Positions 1 to 15,880 of a DNA stretch of 64,000 nt are shown here, one piece after another (positions within the stretch are counted from its first letter, which is position 1; the number at the start of each line of letters is the position of its first letter). Origin of the DNA: Antedon mediterranea (taxonomy: Eukaryota > Echinodermata > Crinoidea > Comatulida > Antedonidae). The notes beneath the pieces were generated by a model. It was not told where the DNA came from and did no database searches. It worked only from the letters and a program-made list of their open reading frames with translations. The stretch is taken from the NCBI RefSeq assembly GCF_964355755.1, contig NC_092672.1, positions 27,028,501 to 27,092,500 on the forward strand. The letters run 5' to 3'. A program made the translations under genes and the position numbers.

Positions 1-705
1 GTAGGAAATGGGGGTTCCCATGCACCCCTGAGGTATATTTTTTTAATGTGATTTTTTATAATCCCAAGTATGTCTAGTAACCAGATCAGGCTGTTAACAT
101 TTTCAAATCGTGTCCCATGGGGTTGTTTTTTGACCCGTTTAGTCGGCCATGTTGGTATTAACAAATTTACATTTTTTCGCATTTCTCAGGAAAAGGAGGT
201 CGTTCGAGAACTGCTAATGCTCTAAAATGTGGACAAAATTGTGTAAAAATGTACTATACTACTGTACTATATTATTAGTGCATACATTTCGAAAGCAATG
301 ATACTTTCAGCACTCCACCCTTCTATTTCAAAATCCTTTTTTCACCACTGTATCTCTCTAAGCCTATAAAAGCTACGGTTTATTAATTAAACAAACACGT
401 TTTGAAATCATCATCACGTTTTTATTCGGCATTTTTTACTGCAAACTAATTGTTTACTTTATTACGTTATTTCTAATCGATAAATAAACTAATAACTAGG
501 CTTAATTGAAAGTGAGAGATAATCCTCTTCTCGCTCTCTGAAAGATAATGGATACACTAGGATATTAATAAAAGACAAATAGATTATGTTTGTTTTATTT
601 TAGGAGGGATTTGAAAATAAGCAAGTGGAATTATTATTATTCATCACCTTTAAAACTTGGTTTACATTAGGACGCAATGAGTAAAGCACAATGCAAGTAC
701 CTCGA

Positions 706-833
706 CCAATCACGACGCGATAGATCATCATCAAATGCCTCGTGATTGGTAAAATTACAAACGTTCCGCTTTACGTCTGAGTAGAAACCAAGCATTAACA
801 ACCTGTATGTGGATAATTACCAATCACGATGCG
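706..833. promoter_or_regulatory. Three CCAATCACGA motifs upstream of gene A
   Basis: The motif CCAATCACGA(C/T)GCG occurs at 706-719 and 820-833, with an inverted core (TCGTGATTGG) at 740-749. The CCAAT core and repeated arrangement 40-170 bp before the TATA box suggest proximal promoter elements. The function is inferred. The DNA before 700 shows no gene. Confidence 0.4.
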
Positions 834-872
834 GTATTATGGGAGTTTCATTTTAAGATTAGAGAAGAAGAC

Positions 873-880
873 TATAAAGG
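873..880 (+). promoter_or_regulatory. TATA box of gene A
   Basis: TATAAAGG lies 72 bp before the gene A initiator ATG. The other three discoidin genes have TATAAAAG 85-86 bp before theirs, so the position is conserved across the family. Confidence 0.6.
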
Positions 881-944
881 TTAGAAACACACATTGTGTG
901 CCATTCTCTTTAACATCCTTTGATAAATCAGTCATTCAACGAAG

Positions 945-4413
<3,469 letters not shown>

Positions 4414-4414
<1 letters not shown>

Positions 4415-4575
4415 AATGGACAACAACAGTGCTCTTAAACTCAACATTGGCATGTAGCAAAATACAATCATCTCTATATTTAGTAGGGTCTACTTACTGT
4501 ATACTTATACACAGTATTTAGTTACAATTAGAATAAAAAAGTAATTTTGTAATTATAAAATTAGACAAATAAAAT
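4414..4575 (+). other. Gene A exon 4 (3' UTR) with poly(A) signal
   Basis: The acceptor TTTTTTCCAG precedes 4414, whose first base completes the stop codon. AATAAA is at 4532-4537. The end of the transcript is estimated. Confidence 0.55.
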
Positions 4576-4839
4576 TAACAAAAAATTAATACTGAAACAA
4601 TGAAAAGTGGTTATAACCGGTTAGCCAGGCAATGGTATACAAGTTTGCCACGATGTTAATTCCATATTAGTTTCGATATGTAAGGGATTTATTCTATTAA
4701 TTCCATTGTTGCATTATAAATTACGGTATATTAAATGCGTTGTTCTGTATTTTTCTTTTTTTTTGTACTGTGATTATGTACTGTCTTTAAAATTCCCCCA
4801 CACAGATTGTTTATTATTACTCTAGTAGCTAGATCAACT

Positions 4840-5530
4840 TTCGTATGCACTTTGAGGTCCAGAGAATTTGACTTCAGAAATTGGTTTAGGGTGGTCAAAC
4901 AATCATTTTTGGCTTGGTTACACATTTTGAAAATGTGGCGAAAGGTCAAAAGGTCAGGGTGAAAAGTCATAAGACCCAACACCAATATGTCCTTAAATCT
5001 CAACAACCACTGGTCACAGCGAAGTAATTTTGGTCTCAAATTGATCAGAAGGTATACATTTATATTCAGTCTAATGGGACATTTTAGTTAAAAATGATCG
5101 GAAATGACATTTCTGACCTCTGACCCACAACCCAGGGCATGTATTTATCTCCGTAACTACTGGTCGTAGACACTTGAATTTGGTTTTAAATTGTTCGAAA
5201 TATATATTTTGTTATTTGTTAAACATTTTGAAAAACGTTACAAAAGGTCAAAGGGTCAGGGTCAAGGGTTATATGAACAAATAAATAAAGGTACTTGTAT
5301 CTCGGCAACCACTGGTCGCAGCAAGTCAATTTTGGTCTCAAAATGCTCAGAAGGCATGCATTTATATTCCGTCTAATGGAGCATTTTAGTAAAAATTGAT
5401 CAGAAAGGCCATTTCTAACCTTTGACCCACATACCAGGGCATCTTCATATCTCTGTAAGTACTGGTCGTAGAAACTTAAATTTGGTATCAAATTGTTCGA
5501 AATATACATATTTACATTAATTGTAATAGA
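4840..5530. repeat. Tandem block of about 150/300-bp repeats, GACCTTTGACC family
   Basis: Two 300-bp units (CACTGGTCACAGCG at about 5009, CACTGGTCGCAGCA at about 5309) each contain two related halves. Each half has a 'GTAACCACTGGTCG' start, a TCAAATTGTTC-like segment, TTTATATTC, TCTAATGG and a TGACCTTTGACC end. The same family recurs at 59925-60470. No protein was recognised. The sequence at 4600-4840 and 5530-5990 shows nothing else. Confidence 0.7.
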
Positions 5531-5991
5531 AAATGTGGTTGAAAGATGAACAGAAAATACTATTACTAATGTTTAAAACAAAAAACATATCTCTACACAA
5601 CTTATCCTTAGACAGTAATGTTATGCAATAACTGATACTTATTTTTTCAATTTCAAGTACTAGTTATTGCTGTCCACGAGAACAATTTTGATATAAACGT
5701 CAAGCTCAACAGTTCTTTTCAGAATGCTAGAAGTAACTTGCCATGTGTATCCGATTAAACACCCCGTGCATTTATTGTTCAAAAGGGTTTTTAGGGGGAG
5801 GGGAGGCATCTTTATTTGGAGTATAATAATTATGGTAGCATTATTAAATAAATACCACCTAGATGTAAAAAAAATACAGCACAATTAATATCAAAAAATG
5901 AAAAAAATTAGTAACACTTGCGCACTATTGCGCAGATCGATTTGTCTACAAAGTGGGCTGAGCTTGTACGTTGCGTGTTGGGTAATAGCGT

Positions 5992-6555
5992 TTAAGTTGA
6001 ATATAATGAACATGCATGTATTTGAGTCAACCATGCAAGAAACATGTCAAAACTCAATGCAACAGTGCCCATACTCATAACAATATGACTTTCTGTTGTG
6101 TATATCTTATCACAGGTATTGCAAATATAAGTGGGTGATGAAATGTAATCAGAGTCTGAAGAAGAAGGTGCTGGTGTCTTCCAGCCAATTACTTGTGGAT
6201 TACCTAAAAATATAACACATTAATTTAAGGTTAAGTTGATAGTTGTAAAGTCATGTGAGACAATTTGACTAATTCTAGGCCTACAGTATAGTGACTACCT
6301 AAGATACAGTATTTGAGAAAACTCGAGCACCGTACATCTGAGATCTGAGTTTTACAGACAACATTAATCAACACCTGTACCTTTGATCTTTTAAAGTAAA
6401 ATAATACACAGTTTGTAAGACTACTTACCATAAGAATCTCCAGCTGACTTGATGCTACCAGATGCTTTCAGTTTCATGTGAGCTCCTAGACTTCCATTAC
6501 CAGACCATATTAACCTTTCAGACTGAACATTGTTTACTAGTATTCTATTTTTCAG
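5992..6555 (-). CDS. Possible 3' end of an unrecognised minus-strand gene, two exons
   Basis: On the minus strand, an exon at 6555-6429 (acceptor TTTCCATACAG, 42 codons open, phase 1 exit, donor G|GTAAGT) can splice to 6203-5992 (acceptor ATATTTTTAG). The reading frame stays open across the junction until TAA at 5994-5992. The joined peptide is about 113 aa and includes a Ser/Asp-rich stretch (APSSSDSDYISS) and YICNTCDKIY with a C-x2-C pair. Codon content looks more protein-like than the surrounding AT-rich DNA, and three splice signals agree in phase. I do not recognise the family, and upstream exons were not found between 6560 and 7540. Confidence 0.35.
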
Positions 6556-7542
6556 CTGTATGGAAATAATTATTGTTGTGACATTCTATGACTTATGACG
6601 TACGTTACGTGTATTTTATCACTGCTGTTGGTAATTCACTTAAAAACAAACATTTGCAGCACACAGCTGTTTCAACCAATGTAAAATAAATAGAAAAAGT
6701 CAAGCGCCCTCAATATTGTCAGACGGCGATATGTGCCTGAGCGTGACGCCGCGCGAGTGGTTGAATCTCGTTCAACTTTCGCGACATTTGCAACTTTTAT
6801 AACTACACTTTAAATTATTTTAATCAATTTCGTCATAAATATTATAAAACCATTTTTATACTATTTGTTAGAAAATAAGTTTTTTAATTACCGATTTTTT
6901 GGAAATAATAAGTAATTTAGCATAACACCAAGTTTACGAAATTATTTACACCCGGAAGTTTTAAAAATTAACATCGATCGGCCTAGCAAATGTAAACAAT
7001 GGAAAGTTTGAAAAAATGCTTGTCAAATTGTACACTTTTTGTTTTTATTCGTAATTTTCATAAATACTTGGAAAATCTAGGTAAAAGTTTGATTATATAT
7101 GCTTACATGAGACATTGAATTGTTAGGAGGTGACGGTGAAAATCTCAAGAAATTTTCATTGAAAAACTCGACTGTTTTGTTAAATGCGAAACAGCGTATT
7201 TGGCGAGAGGTCGATGAACGCGTCTGATAACCGCTCGCTAGGCTGTACGCAACTAGGCCTAGGTTGTAGCTAGGCCTAGTTGGTACGTATAAGTAGTGTA
7301 ATCATGCTATACATCATTTTAATTTACAATATATTAAATAATAAGCTTAATTATTATCATTGTATTTATTTCAACTGAATATAATTCATCATAAATGTAA
7401 AAATTTAGTAAAACTACTAACTACCAGGCCTAGGCTAGGCCCTTAAAATTAAAGCCTATACAAAAATACTCAAACTACTGTATGATAAATATAATATAAA
7501 ATTAAAGGTTGGTAAAATTAACATTTCTTTTCATTTTTGTAG

Positions 7543-8413
7543 GCATCACAGTTTCACGAAAAGGCTTTACGTTCTACTTGCTTTTGTTGTGGAACAAAAT
7601 TTAAAGAAAAAGATAAAAAATACAATTTTTAAAATATGAAAAGCCGTCACAAATTTGCACTAAATCTAACAAATGTAAAATCACAACCTATATACATTTG
7701 TACAACCTGCCATTCACGAATTTGCAATGGATACTGTATACTACCACGCTAACATTTAAATTAACAGGGCATGAAACAAATTGCTTGGCATGCTACACCA
7801 ACAACAGCAAAAACTACATTCACAAGTGAAAGAACACACTGGCGTTTAAGGGAACAGTTTTTTTATTTGGTACAGCTGCTCCATAATCTGCTTTTCTTCC
7901 TTATATCTTCACTCTTTTTGAAAGTTTATACTAACAAATTTATTTAAATGAACATACCTCATAATCAAATAACTGTTTTCTCATCCTAATTTATATACAT
8001 AGTTTAAAAACTGCCAATTTTCAATTAAGATTACATCATACATTGTACATTTCTATTCAACAAAATTGTCAGAACTTTTCATTATTTAAATGTCTAAGAT
8101 AGTCAGGTCTCGGGTCCATTCTACAGTCACCACAGATTGACTTTTTCATCACAAAATTTCTGAAATTATAAAATGTATTAATGTGTAAATTAAGTATTTT
8201 TTTAATTACATAAAAAATATGATACAAGTATTTTTAGCAGAATACAGGCATATTGCACCAGGTGTAATACAGCTACATATGCTTGAGCACCATGCTATTG
8301 CATTCATGAGAGAATGGAAGGTGGTCTCTGAACAAGGCGGGGAGCTAATACATGCCGAACTCAACCGTCACAAAACAGCAGTGTGGATTAGAGTCAAACT
8401 TAGACTCATCTGA
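7543..8413 (+). pseudogene. Decayed zinc-finger-like gene remnant
   Basis: At 7543-7740 one frame reads ALRSTCFCCGTKFKEKDKKY, is interrupted by a TAA near 7630, then continues in frame to YICTTCHSRICNGYC, giving two C-x2-C pairs. At 8219-8413 a separate frame reads EYRHIAPGVIQLHMLEHHAI and then EQGGELIHAELN. The second part resembles, from memory, the C-terminal region of an uncharacterised repetitive protein family of invertebrates (Leu-His-rich, 'EQG.E..H...N'). The two parts may belong to one decayed gene. The premature stop and missing middle argue against function. Confidence 0.35.
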
Positions 8414-8675
8414 CTTTCACATCTCCAATGATACAAAATGAAATAATAAAACCCAACAAATGCAAGAAAGCCAACAAAGAATGATTCATTAACATTAATG
8501 ATCATAAAATATTGTACATTTTTAAATGTTAAAGGAATATTGCATTGTATTGATTTCCTTTTAACAATGCCTAATGATAATGAACATGTAAAAGTAATAC
8601 TATAGTATGTCTATATTTCAATTACTAACTAATTACTATTGATTGATAGTACTACTGCTGTACTGTACATGTGTT

Positions 8676-11243
8676 AGTGATTGATTGTTAAAGTTACAAA
8701 TTCATAGCATGGTAAACACAATTTAAAATTTACTAGTTCTTGAACAGTAAAATAAACTTACCTATATAGATGGTAGGTATAGGTATTGGTCCAAATCTGT
8801 TTAAAATGTTTTAGCCATTTTGGGTTGCCGCTATACTATATTATTATGTACCTAAAAAATATTAATAGTAATAGTATAACATTATAATAAGAATTAATTA
8901 AAATTAACTTATTATATTTACTATGGTTGCATACACACTAATTTGAATATGCAGTGATGAGCAAAAACAAATGTTAAAATTCATTATTTATAATAATTGT
9001 AATTATTACATACAGGGTAGGCATATATGCCTTATGTCATTGCATAGGGTATATATAACCAGGTATCCTCATAATAAACATTATTTGTAATAAATACTGT
9101 AAATATATTAAAAATAAAAATTAATAATATCCTCTAGGCCTAATTAGGTAGCCTACTAATACCTAGCCTATTGCTCTAGGCTAGGCTAAATAAGCTGGAA
9201 AGCTGCTTCTCTTAGGCTGCTAGTGCAAGAGAGCACAGGTCCAGCTAGTATATTAAAATAAAAATAGGGCCTAGCCTAGCCTAGCCAGTGGTAGTGATTG
9301 GTTGTTAATATTGAAAATTAATAGCATGGTAAACACAATTTAAAATTTACTAGTTCTTGAACAGTAAAATAAACTTACCTATAATATAGATGGTAGGTAT
9401 AGGTATTGGTCCAAATCTGTTTAAAATGATTTTTCCACTTCGGGTTGCCGCTATGTACCTAAAAATAGTAAAACATTACTATAAGAATTAATTAAAATTA
9501 GCTTATTAAATTTAATATGGTTGCATACATACTAATTTGAATATGCAGTGATGAGCAAAAACGAATGTTAAAATTCATTATTTATAATAATTGTAATTAT
9601 TACATACAGGGTAGGCATATATGCCTTATGTCATTGCATAGGGTATATATAACCAGGTATTCTCATAATAAACATTATTTAAATAAAATACTGTAAATAT
9701 ATTAAAACTAAAATTAATAATAATTAAATAATAATATATATTAGCCTAGACCTAATTAGGTAGTCTACTTATACCTAGCCTATTGCTCTAGGCTAGGCTA
9801 AATAAGCTGGAAAGCTGCTTCTATGTAGGCTGCTAGTGTTAGAGAGCACAGGTCTAGCTAGTATATTAAAATAAAAATAGGGCCTATAATATAGGCCTAG
9901 CCTACCCAGCCACTGGTAGTGATTGATTGTTAATATTGAAAATTAATAGCATGGTAAACACAATTTAAAATTTACTAGTTCTTGAGCAGTAAAATAAACT
10001 TACCTACTGTATATAGATGGTAGGCTGCTAGGTATTGGTCCAAATCTGTTTAAAATGTTTTTGCCACTTCAGGTTGCCGCTATGTACCTACAAAATAGTA
10101 AAACATTATTATAAGAATTACTTAAAATTAGCTTATTAAATTTAATATGGTTGCATACAAACAAATTTGAATATGCAGTGATGAGCAAAAACGAATGTTA
10201 AAATTCATTATTTATAATAATTGTAATTATTACATACAGGGAAGGCATATATGCCTTATGTCATTGCATAGGGTATATATAACCAGGTATTCTCATAAGA
10301 AACATTATTCAAATAAATACTGTAAATATATTAAATTAAATTTAATAATAATTAAATAATAATATATAGGCGTAGAGCCTAGACCTAATTAGGTAGTCTA
10401 CTTATACCTAGCCTAATTGCTCTAGGCTAGGCTAAATAAGCTGGAAAGCTGCTTCTCTGTAGGCTGCTGCTAGTGATAGAGAGCACAGGTCTAGCTAGTA
10501 TATTAACATAAAAATAGGGCCTATAATATAGGCCTAGCCTACCCAGCCAGAGGTAGTGATTGATTGTTAATATTGAAAATTAATAGCATGGTAAACACAA
10601 TTTAATATTTGCTACTTCTTGAACAGCAAAATAATCTTACCTATATAGATGGTAGGTATGGTCCAAATCTGCTTAGCCACTTCAGGTTACTGCTCTATAT
10701 ATGTAGGCTACCTACAATAGTATAACATTAATAATTATTATAACAATTTTATAAAATTAACCTAACTTATTAAATTTAATATGATTGCATAATAATTTGA
10801 ATATGCAGTGATGAGCAAAACCGAATGTTAATATGATGCTTGTCATTATTTATATTGTAATTATTACATACAGGGTAGGCCTATAATATTCCCTATGTCA
10901 TTGCATACATGGTATATATAATCCTCATAATATTAAATTTACAGTTTTTGTAATGAATACTGTAAATTTATTAAAACTAAAATTAATTATACTGATTAAA
11001 TAATATTAAAAATATATAGGCCTAGGCCTAGGCGTAGATCCTGGGCATAATTTTAATTAGGTAGCCTACTAATACCTATTAGGCTAGTAGTAGGCTAGCC
11101 TACTCAAGGCCAGGCTAACTAAGCCGGAAAGCTGCTTCTCTGTAGTAGGCTGCTAGAGAGCACAGGTCTAGCTAGGGCCTAGGCCTAGTATTAAAATAAA
11201 AATAGGGCCTATTATTGGTATATGCCTACCCTACCCAGCCAGG
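8676..11243. repeat. Four tandem copies of a repeat of about 630 bp
   Basis: Units begin with AGTGATTG at 8676, 9293, 9918 and 10555, giving spacings of 617, 625 and 637 bp; the last unit runs to about 11243. Shared landmarks per unit are GGTAAACACAATTTAA, GGTTGCCGCTAT or a decayed form, ATATGCAGTGATGAGC, TTGCATAGGGTATATA (changed in the last unit), AAGCTGCTTCT and a cluster of CTAGGCCTAG-like palindromes. Units 2 and 3 are most alike; unit 4 is most decayed. No coding capacity was seen. The flanking DNA at 8414-8675 and 11244-12080 shows no gene. Confidence 0.85.
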
Positions 11244-12089
11244 CCTAAATAATTAATATAATGTAACATTTCCAAACTCATTTGGGTCAGCTGTCACATG
11301 AAAGGCAGTGTTGCAACTAGAGTAGACACAAGCCTAAGCCTAAAAATGACACAATTTGAAACGGCCATAGCTCAAAAATTCAACCATCACCTCTCGACCA
11401 TTACTATGTTATAACATTCACAGATAACTAAATTATCATGCAGTACCAAAGAATTAGAGTGAAAATTACATTTTTTAAAGATACGGACAAACAAACATGT
11501 ACCAAATTTGGAAATGTCACTCACGTGCGTATTGGTATATGCTTGTATTTTATGGTCCACCCTTCCATTAATTTTCAGCGTTACATTCCTTGTAAAAAAC
11601 AAAACGACAACGTGCTTGTTTCATCCAGGGACTCTTTAATGAATATTCATATTTTTAGCGACCCTTTATTTTTTTATCTCATTCTCATTGGCTGTTTAAA
11701 ACATGTCTTTAAATGACGTTTGACTCCACTCTGCACACGTGGATTTGTAAGTAATTGTTTATGTATTGTTACTCCAGCGATACGACTTGTAACGTTGAGG
11801 GCGCATGACTTAATTCGTATGTTTGAAACAGCTGTGAGCAGAATTGTTATTGACCCTGCATTTCTCACACAGCGCCACCGCTATTGGTGTTTGTATTGTG
11901 AAGAAAGTCTGGAAATAAAACTACGTTTTCAAATCAACTCTAGAAAAAGGAACAATACAAATAGGACAGGAATGCAAACTTGTAAAATTAAGATGAAAAC
12001 AACTGAACAAAATCGCAGCTGAATCAAGATTTAACACTATTCTATTCTAATCTAATTGTAGGCAAATTGCCAAGGATAACCACAAATAA

Positions 12090-12789
12090 TAAAAACAAAA
12101 ACAACTATTGCTAATGCAATGCTTAAGGGTTTTTTTGAATAATAAAGGGTGTTTTTGGTTCCATTTAGAACAGAGTTTCAACTCTACTGTACAAGCTAAG
12201 CTAACAAAAGCTAGACTTATATCATTGGTAGGCCTACATATTCTAACATACATTACATAAGCTAAGGAATTTGAACAGGCATATTAATAGGACAAGATTT
12301 TGATTGAATATTAAAAAAAACCATTTTGTTTATTGTTGTTTCTATATTATGACTAAGACATAAATTGTATTATATTTATATTTATAACACGTAGAGGCCG
12401 TTATCACATCATTCTTACTAAGGTTTTTCATCAGAGCAACACAATTATGGTTTTGTCGTCATGTTTCTATTCGTTTTAACTAATATATTATTGCAAAACA
12501 CAATATGGTATTCCTCAAACTAAAAAGTTAAAATGTAATCCGTTCGTTGTTTCTCGAAAGACAGACAAAAAATACATTGATGGAATACAAATAGATTAAA
12601 TTTCCATTTCCTAATTGATGGGAGATATATATATTTTAAAACAATTATGCCTAAGCCGAGGAGAAGCCTAAGTTCTTCTGTCAGGACTTATTTAATTTCA
12701 TATATTGATCGACAATAATTGTTAAGAAAATATATAATCTATTAATGTATCTATAAATGAATACTTTCTATCGTTAAGAAAACCTTTGT

Positions 12790-12822
<33 letters not shown>

Positions 12823-13250
12823 AACATATTTATACAGAATAATACACAATCAAGTAGAAATAAACTTGTTTTACATTGTGGTCCTGTCGACAAAAGCGGA
12901 TACACATTTAAATATTATACAATTACAATTAATAATTATATAAATACAATACGGTTAACTCTGTCAAAATATTACACGCTTCATTTTTCCAACTATTTTT
13001 AATTATGAGACAATAAACACTTTGGAACTGATATCCCTAGTTTACAGTGTAGTAAGCTAAGTAAAAGGGTGCCGAAAAGTCTCGGGCTTCATTTTTATTT
13101 TTACTCTTGGGTGGGCTTCTTTTTTTGGAATAGCTTTTTTTCGAGATGGGCTTCTTTTCAAAAATCATTTTGCAAAACTAAAGAGTGAGGCTTCTTTTTA
13201 AAATACAATACTGTACTAGGATGTTTGAAACATTACCTGTGAAATGAATT
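12090..13250 (+). repeat. Duplicated 5'-flank-like block, copy 1
   Basis: This block matches 16500-17560 over most of its length, for example AATAAAGGGTGT, TTTCAACTCTACTGTACAAG, ATATTATTGCAAAACACAAT and a shared GGCTTCTTTT(C/T)-rich stretch. Parts also resemble the DNA 300-450 bp before genes A and B (AACAAATAGATTA and similar). It may be the 5' flank of a lost gene copy. A fragment with a (TTTA)n start interrupts it at about 12786-12980. Confidence 0.6.
12786..12980 (-). mobile_element. Probable LINE 3' tail insertion with (TAAA)n
   Basis: The sequence starts with (TTTA)n and is absent from the paralogous block at about 17250. Reversed, it would end in (TAAA)n like a LINE tail. No protein part was seen. 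Confidence 0.45.
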
Positions 13251-13256
13251 CATTCA

Positions 13257-13427
13257 CTATCCTTCTCAAAGGACATATACACAAGATGCTCCACATAAAT
13301 AAAGACTTATTATTACAAGTCTTTGTGAATAGAGTTGCAAATTGTCATGATAAAAATTCCTGACATATGACAAGATTTGAAACCAGGACCCTTGGATTGG
13401 TAGCCAAGCATCATAATCACCAAAACA
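13257..13427 (-). mobile_element. tRNA-derived SINE, family 2
   Basis: Reverse complement of the SINE head and body at 59574-59750. Shared parts are TGATTATGATGCTTGGCTACC, the B-box-like GGTTTCAAATC, and the body with AAGTCTTT and GAGCATCTTGTGTATATG. The LINE-like tail of the + copy is missing here. Confidence 0.7.
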
Positions 13428-13439
13428 ACATATCAAATA

Positions 13440-13685
13440 ATAAAAACATATGCACAGGAGGAGCTAAACGACTGGGACGAATAAAGAATTTAATAAAACC
13501 TATCAAACTTAAAGTGTAATATATCAAAAGGAGATAACTGAGATTCACAAGCAGATGCAAAAATAACTGAACAATACTCAACATTAGAAGCAAGTAAATG
13601 ACGTTATAAAGCAATAATAACACTGGGGCTATAGATGTCTCTATGTGTACAAACATGTAAATTTACTTTCAATATAATTCCTAAA
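13440..13685 (-). pseudogene. LINE reverse transcriptase remnant, C-terminal part
   Basis: On the minus strand, frames read SNVEYCSVIF and then ASACESQLSPF, matching the PHLEYCSAIF region of the 13.7-kb LINE. At least one frameshift or stop is present. Together with 15479-15880 it appears to be one old minus-strand LINE split by the + strand insertion at 13690-15410. Confidence 0.55.
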
Positions 13686-13689
13686 TTCC

Positions 13690-15410
13690 TGACTATGCGG
13701 TGGATAACTTAAGTTCTCTGTCTGTGAATCAGCATTCTGTGGAAAAGGCACTTAGTAACATTGATATCAATAAAGCTACTGGCATTGATCAGATTAGTAA
13801 CGTTGTCTTAAAGGGTGCCTCCTCCTCACTCTCTTATCCGCTTTGCAAATTGTTTCAGCTATCTATTAATTCTGGGGTTTTTCCTTCATCTTGGAAACAC
13901 GCTAATATTGTCCCAATTCACAAGAGTGGTCCCAAAAAACTAATCTGTAACTATCGTCCTATTTCGTTATTGCCTACTATGTCTAAGATTTTTGAGCGCA
14001 TTGTGCATGATGGTTTGTCATCACATGTTGCTAATGCTTTAAGTCCTAGGCAGCATGGTTTTGTCTCTGGGAGATCATGTCAAACCAACCTCGCACTGCT
14101 TCTTGCTACATCATACGATGCAATTAACAGCAAGAAGCAGTGCGATGTGATTTACACTGATTTCTCTAAGGCTTTTGATTCCGTTTCCCATGATTTGCTT
14201 ATTTTTAAACTTTCAAAATTTGGTTTATCCGGTTCACTGTTAAGTTGGTTTAAAAGCTATTTAACTAATAGACAACAGCGTGTTGTCATTGGGGGAGAGA
14301 CATCTGATTGGCTCCCTGTGTTATCGGGCGTTCCGCAGGGCTCGATCCTGGGCCCGCTTTTGTTTAATTTATTTATCAACGATCTTCCTTTAAAATTTAA
14401 TCATTCCGAGTCTCTTTTATTTGCTGACGATCTGAAATTGTTTAAAGTGATTACCACTCCACAGGATGCTTTTTCACTTCAGGAGGATCTGGATGGTCTC
14501 GTGGAATGGACGGAGAAGTGGGGGATAAAACTTAATGCTAATAAATGCAAATATTTATCTATAACACTTAAAAAAAGGCCTGTGCTCTTCAATTATAATC
14601 TGAGTGGACATGATCTTGAGATGGTTTATGTATGGAAAGATTTAGGTATTTTTATTGATAGTAAATTAAATTTTTGTTCACATATTAATCATGTGTTGTC
14701 AAAAGCAAATAGAATGATGGGCTTAATATGGAGAAATTGTAGGTTTATGAACGACGGCAGGGCACTTTTATCTTTATACAAATCTATTATACGTCCTCAC
14801 CTTGAATATTGTTCCGCAATTTTCAATTCAATTTCTCCATGTCAGGCCCGTCGAATCGACACTGTTCAACGGAAGTTTGTTCGATTCCTGTCTTATAACT
14901 GTGTTAATTTTGCCTTTTCCATTGATTCTGTCAGCAATCGTCGAACGATATCTGATATGGTTTTTTTATATAATATTTTAAATTCTAAATATGACTGTTC
15001 ATTAATTTCACTATTTAGTTTAAATGTTCCTGGTCGTACACGAAATAGACATTTATTGCATATTCCTTTTAGCCGTGTCGACTGTACTAAGAGGAGACTT
15101 TTTCATAGACTACCTTATACATTTAATAATCTAAATAGCAATCATATCGATATTTTTAATGATAGACTTGGTTATTTTAAGAGGACGATGATGTGTTCAC
15201 TTCTTGAACAGTCTGCATAACCTGTTTTAATTGAAATTTTTTATGGCATGCCAATCTATGTTTTATATATATATATATATATTTTATCTGTATTTTATTG
15301 TTAACCGTTTTTGATGTTGTATTGTTTTATGTTTCAAACCTGTTAGTGGCGGTATTTATCGCTGTTGGTTTTGATTGAATAAAATAAAATAAAATAAAAT
15401 AAATAATGGT
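13690..15410 (+). mobile_element. 5'-truncated LINE, Jockey/CR1 group
   Basis: An uninterrupted frame (13685-15220, about 506 aa) covers the reverse transcriptase and C-terminal region. Motifs include NYRPISLLP, QHGFVSGRSCQTNL, the first catalytic block YTDFSKAFDSV, SGVPQGSILGP, the catalytic LLFADDLKLF box, a KYLSI/DLGIFID segment, and RPHLEYCSAIF. The frame opens without an ATG at the truncation point, and no endonuclease is present. A 3' UTR ends GGCGGTATTTATCGCTGTTGG and then (AATAA)n-type repeats near 15380-15405. The intact frame suggests recent insertion, but this copy cannot move on its own. Confidence 0.85.
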
Positions 15411-15478
15411 GAACTAAAAATGTGTGTAAAATAATTGTATTGATCATATTATAAAAAGGTAAAAAAAAACACTTGGTT

Positions 15479-15880
15479 TCAGTTTAAGGGAAACATACAT
15501 GGATTTGCATTTGGAGACATTGAGAGATAGACCCAGTACCGACTCCATGCAACAACACTATCAAGATCCTCATAAAGACCCTTGGCAACAACATCAGAAC
15601 CGACAACACGATACAGCTTCAGGTCATCGTCATACATAAGGCAGTGTAACTTATTGACAAAATTAGAAAGATCATTAAAGAATACATAAAAAAACAAAGA
15701 ATAGACTCTTGGGGAATACCAGGGGGAATAAATTTAGAAACCCCATTAATAACTACACGTTGGCTGCGATTAAAGAGATAGTTAGAAACTAAATTGAGAA
15801 GGGGCACAGTAACACCAAATTGGTTAAGTTTATGAATAAGTTGCTAAAGAGAAAGGCAGTCAAACGCTTTAGAATATAGT
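15479..15880 (-). pseudogene. LINE reverse transcriptase remnant, central part
   Basis: Minus-strand frames contain YLFNRSQRVVINGVSKFIPP, GIPQ, DDDLKLYRVVGSD and LYEDLDSVVAWSRYW. This is the palm region with a frameshift between the GIPQ and DDLKLY segments. An AFD-like box lies further upstream on the minus strand near 15850-15880. It is the partner of 13440-13685. Confidence 0.6.

Noticed and set aside
11387-12022. Overlapping frames of 64-100 aa on both strands
   Set aside because: No motif, no splice support and no difference in composition from neighbouring non-coding DNA.
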